DNA of 29,377 nucleotides from assembly GCA_934463165.1 (NCBI GenBank), contig CAKSJG010000029.1, positions 1-29,377 of the forward strand, read 5' to 3'. The position numbers and the translations under genes are program-made. The notes beneath the pieces are model-generated. The model ran no database searches and was not told the DNA's origin. It worked only from the letters and a program-made list of their open reading frames with translations. The DNA comes from an uncultured Clostridia bacterium (GTDB taxonomy: Bacteria; Bacillota; Clostridia; UMGS1810). Within the stretch, counting starts at the first letter, position 1, and every line of letters starts with the position of its first letter. Below are positions 23,547 to 29,377 of this stretch, one piece after another.

Positions 23547-24743
23547 ATGGGACTTAACGATACGCCGAGCGCAAACAGAATACACATAGGCTTTTTCGGT
23601 CTCAGAAATGCGGGTAAATCAAGCCTGGTAAATGCCTTTACAAATCAGGATGCCGCAATTGTTTCGGATACGGCGGGCACAACGACGGATCCGGTGTATA
23701 AATCAATGGAGCTTCTGCCACTGGGACCCGTCAGCATTATTGATACACCCGGAATAGACGACGCGGGCGCTCTCGGAGATAAAAGAGTTCAAAAAACAAA
23801 ACAGGTGCTTGAAAAAACGGACATAGCGATACTTGTTACCGACGCGTCAAAAAAGCTTTGCGATGCGGAATATGAGCTTATCGAAATGTTTAAACAGAGG
23901 GATATACCGTATATCATTGCGCTTAATAAGACGGATCTTATATCCGAAGAAATAAAGGCCGAAAAAAATACGGTTGTTGTATCGGCGCTTGAAAAAACGG
24001 GAATAGATCGGCTTAAAGAAAAGACGGCGCACCTCATAAAAACCGAAGAAAAAGGTTTTTGCATTGTCTCGGATATTATAAAAGGCGGTGACAAGGTTGT
24101 GCTTGTGACCCCTATCGACGAATCAGCCCCCAAAGGAAGAATGATACTTCCGCAGCAGCAAGTCATGAGAGATGTTTTAGACAGCGACGCGCTGTGTTTT
24201 CTTACCAAGGAAACCACATACAAAAGCTGCCTTGAAGCGATAAACGGAAAACCTGCTCTTGTTGTAACGGATTCTCAGGCATTTGCAAAAATTTCGCGCG
24301 AAACACCGCCCGATATACCGCTGACATCGTTTTCAATTTTAATGGCAAGAATGAAAGGCTTTCTTGAAACGGCGGTAAAAGGAGTCGGAGCGATAAATAA
24401 TCTTAAAGACGGTGACACAATTCTTATCAGTGAGGGGTGCACTCACCACAGACAATGCAACGATATAGGAACAGTAAAGCTGCCGAGGCTCTTAAAAAAA
24501 TATACGGGAAAAGATTTTAATTTTGAGTTTTCATCGGGAGGCGGATTTCCGGATGAACTTAAAAAATATGCCATCATCATTCACTGCGGCGCATGCATGA
24601 TACCGTCCAAGGCTGTTTTATACAGAATGAAATGCGCGCAGAAGGTCGGCATTCCTTTTACGAATTACGGAATTGCACTGGCATACATGAACGGTATTCT
24701 TGAAAGATGCATACAGATGTTTAATTTGAAACCGGGAGAATAA
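23547..24743 (+). CDS. hydF: [FeFe] hydrogenase H-cluster maturation GTPase HydF
   Basis: This 398-residue protein has the three HydF parts. The N-terminal Era/TrmE-type GTPase domain has P-loop GLRNAGKS (18-25), DTPG switch II and NKTD. A middle dimerisation part follows. The C-terminal iron-sulfur domain carries the CxHx45HCxxC ligands (C298, H300, H346, C347, C350). HydF is the scaffold that holds the 2Fe precursor made with HydE and HydG and passes it to HydA. An in-frame GTG at 23538 is one base after the GGGGAG site and so too close; the ATG at 23547 has normal spacing. HydA, HydE and HydG are not in this window. Confidence 0.97.
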   Translation: MGLNDTPSANRIHIGFFGLRNAGKSSLVNAFTNQDAAIVSDTAGTTTDPVYKSMELLPLGPVSIIDTPGIDDAGALGDKRVQKTKQVLEKTDIAILVTDASKKLCDAEYELIEMFKQRDIPYIIALNKTDLISEEIKAEKNTVVVSALEKTGIDRLKEKTAHLIKTEEKGFCIVSDIIKGGDKVVLVTPIDESAPKGRMILPQQQVMRDVLDSDALCFLTKETTYKSCLEAINGKPALVVTDSQAFAKISRETPPDIPLTSFSILMARMKGFLETAVKGVGAINNLKDGDTILISEGCTHHRQCNDIGTVKLPRLLKKYTGKDFNFEFSSGGGFPDELKKYAIIIHCGACMIPSKAVLYRMKCAQKVGIPFTNYGIALAYMNGILERCIQMFNLKPGE

Positions 24744-24747
24744 TATA

Positions 24748-24942
24748 ATGTGGATTATAGACAAAATTGAGGAAAAATATGCCTCGGTCGAATGTGGCAA
24801 TATATTTTTTGACATTCCGATTGCAGCGCTGCCCGACGGTGCCAAAAAGGGAGACGTGCTGGACGTGAGCATAAATGCGGACAAAAGAGCCGAAAGAGAA
24901 AAAATAATTGCCGATAAAATGAACAGACTGTTTAACAAATAA
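24748..24942 (+). CDS. DUF3006 family small protein
   Basis: This 64-residue protein begins 4 bases after hydF. It has the DUF3006 pattern: WIIDKIEEKYASVE near the start, followed by a DVLDVSINADKRAEREK helix turn, matching the small beta-barrel-like family of unknown function in Firmicutes. It is co-transcribed with hydF. DUF3006 genes occur beside many unrelated genes, so no hydrogenase role is claimed. Confidence 0.8.
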   Translation: MWIIDKIEEKYASVECGNIFFDIPIAALPDGAKKGDVLDVSINADKRAEREKIIADKMNRLFNK

Positions 24943-24962
24943 AACCTGCCGAAAACTTAAAT

Positions 24963-24985
24963 ACGCAGAGAAAACGCGCCTGCGT
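24963..24985. terminator. Weak hairpin between hydF operon and AraC gene
   Basis: A 6-bp stem ACGCAG/CTGCGT sits between the two convergent stops, with an 11-base loop. It is short and has little T-run, so it is a low-confidence shared terminator. Confidence 0.35.
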
Positions 24986-24986
24986 C

Positions 24987-25802
24987 TCACCGAATGTTTT
25001 GACCGTTTCTGTAAACAAGAGGTGTGACGCCGGTTTGTTTTTTAAATACGCTTATAAAATAGCTGATATTCTCAAAGCCCGAAGCAAGAGCAATTTCCGT
25101 TACGGATGCCGAAGAAATTTTCAGCATTTTTTTTGCATCATTTACTTTAAGAATATTGCAATAGCTTTTAAGCGTATATCCCGAATGTTTTTTGAATGTA
25201 TGGCTGACATACGACTTGCTCAAATGCAGATTTTTGCACACCATATCAAGAGTGACGGTTGTGTGATATTCATTTACAAAAGCCTTTATTCTTTCAAAAT
25301 CACCGAATTTTTGAGATTCACCCGAGAACAGCGGCAGCTCTTCACCGATAAGCATGCCGAACATCCTTGCAAGCGGAGATATGACGGTATTTAAAAACCT
25401 CGTCGGAATCTCGTTATGAATCATTGTTTTTTCATATATTTTATTTTTCTTCGGTACTCGCTTTCTACCGGCATATCCGCTCACGCTTATGAATCCGACG
25501 GATGTACCGTCATTTTCTGCCGTATGTATGTATTGCATAACACCTGCATGACACTCACCCGTAAAAAACAAAAGGTTTTCACATTTTTTTATGACCATAC
25601 GCTGACATTTAATACACTTTTCAAAATCCGTTTTCTTAACAACAGTACAGTAAGGGCTGAGGTGTGAATTGTATGGGGCAAGATTCGAACATGCCGAAAA
25701 AATTTGTGAAAATTCGCCTTTCGGATGAAGTGAAATATTCAAACCGTATTGCGATTTAAGATATTCGATATATGCGGCAATTTCATCGGCAAGCCTGTTC
25801 AT
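24987..25802 (-). CDS. PocR-domain AraC-family transcriptional regulator
   Basis: This 271-residue protein joins an N-terminal PocR-type ligand-binding domain with a C-terminal AraC double helix-turn-helix. In the PocR part, the cysteine cluster C-x-x-C with CENL and GECHAG is visible around residues 65-100. The HTH part is about 170-270, with LHLSKSYVSHTFKKHSG and VTEIALASGFENISYFISVFKKQTG. PocR domains bind small molecules such as hydrocarbon derivatives. The start ATG at 25802 follows AGGAGAG. It is divergent from the FAD oxidoreductase gene, the usual place of an AraC regulator relative to its target, so control of that gene is likely. The inducer is unknown. Confidence 0.92.
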   Translation of the reverse strand: MNRLADEIAAYIEYLKSQYGLNISLHPKGEFSQIFSACSNLAPYNSHLSPYCTVVKKTDFEKCIKCQRMVIKKCENLLFFTGECHAGVMQYIHTAENDGTSVGFISVSGYAGRKRVPKKNKIYEKTMIHNEIPTRFLNTVISPLARMFGMLIGEELPLFSGESQKFGDFERIKAFVNEYHTTVTLDMVCKNLHLSKSYVSHTFKKHSGYTLKSYCNILKVNDAKKMLKISSASVTEIALASGFENISYFISVFKKQTGVTPLVYRNGQNIR

Positions 25803-25872
25803 AAAAACACTCTCCTGCATTTTTTTGATATAATTATGCATTTTTAAGCAAGAAAAACATTAAAAACATTGC

Positions 25873-25878
25873 TATAAT
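25873..25878 (+). promoter_or_regulatory. Possible -10 box for the FAD oxidoreductase gene
   Basis: A perfect TATAAT lies 45 bases before the start codon. No matching -35 hexamer is visible 17 bases upstream. A weak -35 is what an AraC-activated promoter would show, so this fits activation by the divergent regulator. Confidence 0.35.
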
Positions 25879-25922
25879 CATTATAACCCAAAACAGGTTA
25901 AATGTCAAACGGAGTGATAAAA

Positions 25923-27692
25923 ATGCTTAACAAAAAGATAATCAAAACAGATTTATGCGTCATAGGCGGAGGAATGGCGGGGATATGTGCAGCAATAGCC
26001 GCAGCAAGAGAAGGGATACAGGTTGTGCTTATGCACGAGAGACCCGTATTGGGCGGAAACGCATCGTCGGAAATACGGATGTGGATTTGCGGAGCGCAGG
26101 GAAAATGCAACCGCGAAACCGGTATTCTTGAAGAGATAGCATTGGAAAATCTATACCGAAACCCGACAAAAAATTATTACATATGGGATACCGTGCTTTA
26201 TGATTTTGTGAAAAGAGAAAAAAACATAACACTGATTTTAAACTGCACATGCATGGACGCGTCAACAGAAAAGGGAAGCTTTGAGGACGGCAGAGACACG
26301 AGGATAAAAAGCATAACGGGATATCAGCTTACAACACAGACGCTTATTTCTGTTGAAGCAAAGATTTACAGCGATTGCTCCGGAGACAGCATTCTTGCTC
26401 CGCTGACCGGCGCGCGGTTTAAAATCGGGCGCGAATGCAAAGACGATTACAGCGAGCAGACGCATGTTGACAAAGCCGACAAATTTACCATGGGTATGAG
26501 CTGCCTTCTGCAGGGAAGGCAAACAAACAGAAAGATAAAATTTACTCCTCCCGAATGGGCAGCAAAGATAGAAGATGAACAGGCAAAAAGAAGAGGAACG
26601 GATATTTACAAAAGCAGTGAAAACTTCTGGTATCTTGAACTTGGCGGCGACCGTGACACGATTGGCGACACCGAAGAGATAACCTCCGATCTGATCGGGC
26701 TTTCCGTCGGAATGTGGGATTACATTAAAAACTCGGGAAATTTTGACGCTGACAACTGGGAGCTTGAATTTTTTGGATTCCTTGCCGGAAAACGGGAATC
26801 AAGAAGAATGACGGGCGAATATACCGTAACACAGAAAGACATATCGGAAAATGTCATTTTTGATGACACCGCGGCATACGGCGGATGGCCGCTTGACGAT
26901 CATTTTCCGCTCGGATTTTATCATAACGGAGAGGCAAACACAAACTTCCCCACTCCTGCGCCGTATACTCTGCCGTACCGCGCGCTCTATTCCAAAAATG
27001 TTGAAAATCTGTTTTTTGCGGGAAGAAACATAAGCATGACTCACATGGCAATGAGCAGTATAAGAGTTATGGCGACATGCGCGCTTCTCGGTCAGGCAGC
27101 GGGAACGGCTGCTTCGATAGCCGTTAAATATTCTCTGACACCGAACGGCGTTCTGCATGAAAAAATTGAAGAGCTTCAGCAGACGCTGATGATAAACGAC
27201 TGCTTTTTACCGTATAAGAAAAGGCATATTTCAAAGGCATGCACGAAAAATGCGGCTCATAAAAATCTATGCAACGGTGAAGACAGACCGAACAGAATCT
27301 ACAACACCGATGTATGCGGAGAAAAAATCAAAAACGGAACGGGTGTATGCTATGATGCGGACGGCTGTCGGGTTGAAGCGGTGCACATTGTTTTTGACAG
27401 TGATCTTGACCGCGAAACGTTAGACGGTGACGAATGTGAAAGAACTCATTCAACAAGGTGCAATGTTCTTTTGGACAGTCCTGATATGTTTATGCCGAAA
27501 ACCCTATGCCGCAGTTTTAAGCTTAATATCACGGGCGAGGACGGAACATTAACAACCGTAAGCATAGAAAATAACCGAAAAAGGGCATATGATATCAAAG
27601 TAGGAAAAAATATTTCAAAGATAGAGCTTATTCCCGAAACAAACTGGGGCGGAAGTGAAACAACAACCGTATTTTCGTTTGATTTCAGATAA
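25923..27692 (+). CDS. FAD-dependent oxidoreductase (FAD_oxidored family)
   Basis: This 589-residue protein starts with a dinucleotide-binding Rossmann motif GGGMAG (15-20) and the GGNASSEIR segment typical of PF12831-type FAD oxidoreductases. A second FAD-contact region is at LFFAGRNISMTHMAMSSIRVMATCALLGQAAGTAA (about residue 360-395). The C-terminal 150 residues are a beta-rich domain often attached to these proteins. The start chosen is the ATG with CGGAGTG spaced properly before it. A start 7 codons earlier lacks a site. The family is common next to carbohydrate or organic acid genes, but its substrate is unknown. No signal peptide is visible. Confidence 0.88.
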   Translation: MLNKKIIKTDLCVIGGGMAGICAAIAAAREGIQVVLMHERPVLGGNASSEIRMWICGAQGKCNRETGILEEIALENLYRNPTKNYYIWDTVLYDFVKREKNITLILNCTCMDASTEKGSFEDGRDTRIKSITGYQLTTQTLISVEAKIYSDCSGDSILAPLTGARFKIGRECKDDYSEQTHVDKADKFTMGMSCLLQGRQTNRKIKFTPPEWAAKIEDEQAKRRGTDIYKSSENFWYLELGGDRDTIGDTEEITSDLIGLSVGMWDYIKNSGNFDADNWELEFFGFLAGKRESRRMTGEYTVTQKDISENVIFDDTAAYGGWPLDDHFPLGFYHNGEANTNFPTPAPYTLPYRALYSKNVENLFFAGRNISMTHMAMSSIRVMATCALLGQAAGTAASIAVKYSLTPNGVLHEKIEELQQTLMINDCFLPYKKRHISKACTKNAAHKNLCNGEDRPNRIYNTDVCGEKIKNGTGVCYDADGCRVEAVHIVFDSDLDRETLDGDECERTHSTRCNVLLDSPDMFMPKTLCRSFKLNITGEDGTLTTVSIENNRKRAYDIKVGKNISKIELIPETNWGGSETTTVFSFDFR

Positions 27693-27734
27693 AAAGCTTT
27701 GGCAATTCGGTCAATCCGTTTTGCCAAAGCTTTT
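27692..27734. terminator. Strong bidirectional terminator
   Basis: A perfect 14-bp stem AAAAGCTTTGGCAA/TTGCCAAAGCTTTT with a 15-base loop is followed by ATTTTA on the plus strand and has T-rich sequence on the minus strand. It lies between the convergent stops of the FAD oxidoreductase and CNNM genes. Confidence 0.9.
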
Positions 27735-27742
27735 ATTTTATG

Positions 27743-28996
27743 TTATTCTTCCTCTTCCTCGTCTTTTACAACCTCGTGACTTTCAACCTTTATCTTTATT
27801 ATTCTGCGGTTATCCGTTTCCGCAACGGTAATGGTAAGGTTTTCAAAGTCAAATTTGTCGCCGAGCTCGGGGATTTTATCAAGCTTTTCTATTATCCATC
27901 CGCTTAAATTCGCACTTTCAGATTCCTCTTCGATGTCAAAAAATTCGCAAAATTCATCATAATCGACAGAGCAGTCAACAAGATAAACATTCTCTCCTAT
28001 TTTACTGAAAGGCTCCACAACCTCATCGTGTTCATCCCAGATTTCACCGACAAGCTCTTCTAAGATATCTTCCATGGTAACGATACCGAGCGTTCCGCCG
28101 TATTCATCAACAACAACCGCAATGTGCGATTTGTTTTTCTGAAGAATCGTAAGCAGGTCGCTGATGTTTTCGGATTTGTGAACAAAAAGCGGCTCGGTTA
28201 TAATATCCTTTATCGGCTTATCTGTAATACCGTATTCGGTATAAAAATCTTTAAGATGAATAACACCGACTATTTTATCTATATTGCCGTCATAAACAAG
28301 AAGTCTCGACAGCTGCGTATCGGTAAATTTCTTTGCAATTTCGCCCTTGTCGGCATCTATCGGAACCGCTTCAAGGTCAACCCTGTGAGTCAGGATATCT
28401 TCCGCCTTTTGCTCCTTAAATTCTATGGCATTTTTAAGAAGAGTTCCCTCGTCGGTATCTATGCTTCCGTCCTGCTGAACCTCGTCAACAAACATAAGCA
28501 GCTCTTCCTGAGACATTTTTTGCTTTTCTTCTACCTTAAACAGCTTTGATATAAGCTTTTTCCACGCAGAAAACAAGAAGTTAACCGGTGTTAAAATCCA
28601 TATTAAAACTCTGATAAGCGGAGCCGAAAACATTGCAAATTTTTCGGGGCTGTCTTTTGCAAGGCTTTTGGGGCTTATTTCACCGAAAATAAGAACGACA
28701 ACAGTCATTACAGCCGTCGATAACGTAGCGCCCATGTCACCGTAAAGATTAACAAAAAGTACCGTAGCAATTGACGCTGCCGAAAGATTAACTATGTTAT
28801 TTCCTATGAGAATTGTAGATATGAGTTTATCATATTTTTCAACAAGCTCACACGCAATTTCCGCCTTTTTGTTTCCGCTCTCGGCAAGGGTTTTTATCTT
28901 TGTCTTGCTGAGCGACGAAAATGCAGTCTCGGTAGCCGAAAAGTATGCCGACAGCATAACCAAAACTACAAGACTTACATATGGGAATATATTCAT
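27743..28996 (-). CDS. CNNM/CorC-type hemolysin-family membrane protein
   Basis: This 417-residue protein has the three-part layout of the HlyC/CorC family. A DUF21/CNNM transmembrane domain covers about 1-130 (FSATETAFSSLSKTK, FGEISPKSLAKDSPEKFA). Two CBS domains follow at about 190-315 (LLVYDGNIDKIVGVIHLKDF and DEYGGTLGIVTMEDILEELVGEIWDEHDE). The C-terminal CorC_HlyC domain covers about 330-405 (YDEFCEFFDIEEESESANLSGWI). The tail is strongly acidic. Members are implicated in magnesium or cobalt efflux. The word hemolysin is historical. A strong promoter and a 43-codon ORF lie just upstream. Confidence 0.93.
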   Translation of the reverse strand: MNIFPYVSLVVLVMLSAYFSATETAFSSLSKTKIKTLAESGNKKAEIACELVEKYDKLISTILIGNNIVNLSAASIATVLFVNLYGDMGATLSTAVMTVVVLIFGEISPKSLAKDSPEKFAMFSAPLIRVLIWILTPVNFLFSAWKKLISKLFKVEEKQKMSQEELLMFVDEVQQDGSIDTDEGTLLKNAIEFKEQKAEDILTHRVDLEAVPIDADKGEIAKKFTDTQLSRLLVYDGNIDKIVGVIHLKDFYTEYGITDKPIKDIITEPLFVHKSENISDLLTILQKNKSHIAVVVDEYGGTLGIVTMEDILEELVGEIWDEHDEVVEPFSKIGENVYLVDCSVDYDEFCEFFDIEEESESANLSGWIIEKLDKIPELGDKFDFENLTITVAETDNRRIIKIKVESHEVVKDEEEEE

Positions 28997-29052
28997 TTCT
29001 ATAATTACTCCTGTATAAATTTATATATTTTGAGATTACGACCGATATGTTA

Positions 29053-29184
29053 TCATATCACTCTTTTCAGACACAAAAAGGCATCCCTGTGAATTTTCAA
29101 AAACAGACGCAGGTATGCCGTATATATATAACAAAAAATATTAAACTTGTTATTCTGGTCAGAATCGCTGTCATCAGTGTCCAT
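29053..29184 (-). CDS. Possible 43-residue ORF upstream of the CNNM gene
   Basis: A short frame begins MDTDDSDSDQNNKFNIF and ends LCLKRVI, with an acidic start and hydrophobic middle. AAAGGAG lies 13 bases before the ATG, which is longer than ideal. A strong promoter is 40 bases upstream. It could be a real small protein, a leader peptide or chance. It is not similar to anything I recognise. Confidence 0.35.
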   Translation of the reverse strand: MDTDDSDSDQNNKFNIFCYIYTAYLRLFLKIHRDAFLCLKRVI

Positions 29185-29223
29185 GACTATGTAATTGCTC
29201 CTTTCAAATAAGATACCGGAATT

Positions 29224-29252
29224 ATTATATCATATAAAGTAAAGTTAGTCAA
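29224..29252 (-). promoter_or_regulatory. Sigma-A promoter upstream of the CNNM gene
   Basis: On the minus strand TTGACT (29247-29252) and TATAAT (29224-29229) are 17 bases apart, a near-consensus promoter. The leader to the CNNM ATG would be about 220 bases and includes the 43-codon ORF. Confidence 0.8.
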
Positions 29253-29263
29253 TCATAACTTTA
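29240..29263. promoter_or_regulatory. Palindromic operator candidate over the -35 box
   Basis: The 8-base arms TAAAGTTA (29240-29247) and TAACTTTA (29256-29263) are exact inverted repeats around 8 bases. The TTGACT -35 box lies between and within the arms, a typical position for a repressor site. No regulator gene adjoins it in this window. The final 114 bases hold no feature that I recognise. Confidence 0.6.
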
Positions 29264-29377
29264 GCATGCTTAACATTCCTGTAACATTAGGTTAGCCGCA
29301 CGCGTCAATATCCGAACTTTGGTAAGCTTATCATCCGTCGGCATCGCGGTTAGGGTATACTTTTGATTTTTTGGAAA

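Noticed and set aside
29353..29377. Similarity of the window end to 7012-7038 (GGTATACTTTT followed by a T-rich run)
   Set aside because: The match is short and AT-rich and is cut by the window edge, so it cannot be separated from chance.
1..29377. tRNA, rRNA, CRISPR arrays, riboswitches
   Set aside because: I looked for cloverleaf ends, spaced identical repeats and T-box-like leaders by eye and found none that could be supported.

Overview
The window reads as chromosomal DNA of an AT-rich Gram-positive Clostridia-type anaerobe, probably gut-associated. The evidence is the ArgR/NadK/RecN cluster, the [FeFe]-hydrogenase maturase HydF with its small regulator, strong AGGAGG-type ribosome sites, SLH and copper-amine-oxidase-N surface domains, and a large Rhs protein with a Gram-positive signal peptide. 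No tRNA, rRNA, CRISPR array or transposase gene was seen. The species cannot be named from this sequence.

Layout. (1) Positions 1-512 hold intergenic repeats, including a 155-bp MITE-like element. (2) 513-2858 (+) is a GH2 beta-galactosidase-like enzyme. (3) 6482-2934 (-) is an apparent operon nadK-argR-recN-dCMP deaminase. It is driven by a clear sigma-A promoter embedded in a perfect 21-bp-arm palindrome, a likely ArgR or other repressor operator. (4) 6567-7214 holds a second, inverted copy of the MITE-like element and a terminator. (5) 9608-7215 (-) is an SLH-anchored M13 metallopeptidase. (6) 21287-9674 (-) is an island of about 11.6 kb built around a 1806-residue Rhs protein.

The Rhs island is the most interesting part. 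The main rhs gene is translationally coupled to an upstream secreted protein and ends in a papain-like cysteine protease tip. Three secreted surface proteins follow it. Next comes a detached, start-less Rhs core fragment, 98% identical over 152 bp to the end of the main Rhs core and carrying a different C-terminal tip. That fragment has a one-base frameshift. A small HExxH protein follows the second tip in the position where an immunity gene is expected, and a 5' fragment of this same gene lies again upstream of the M13 peptidase. The arrangement fits a polymorphic-toxin locus with a spare tip that could be swapped in by recombination. The Rhs operon and the region upstream of the peptidase also share a promoter block and a pair of 20-bp-spaced direct repeats.

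(7) 21875-22897 (+) encodes a secreted CAP-domain protein. (8) 22998-24942 (+) is a compact operon: TSCPD-domain protein, TM1266-type hydrogenase-system regulator, HydF and DUF3006 protein. (9) 25802-24987 (-) and 25923-27692 (+) are a divergent pair, a PocR/AraC regulator and a FAD-dependent oxidoreductase. (10) 28996-27743 (-) is a CNNM/CorC-type transporter. It is preceded by a 43-codon ORF and a strong promoter whose -35 box lies inside an 8-8-8 palindrome.
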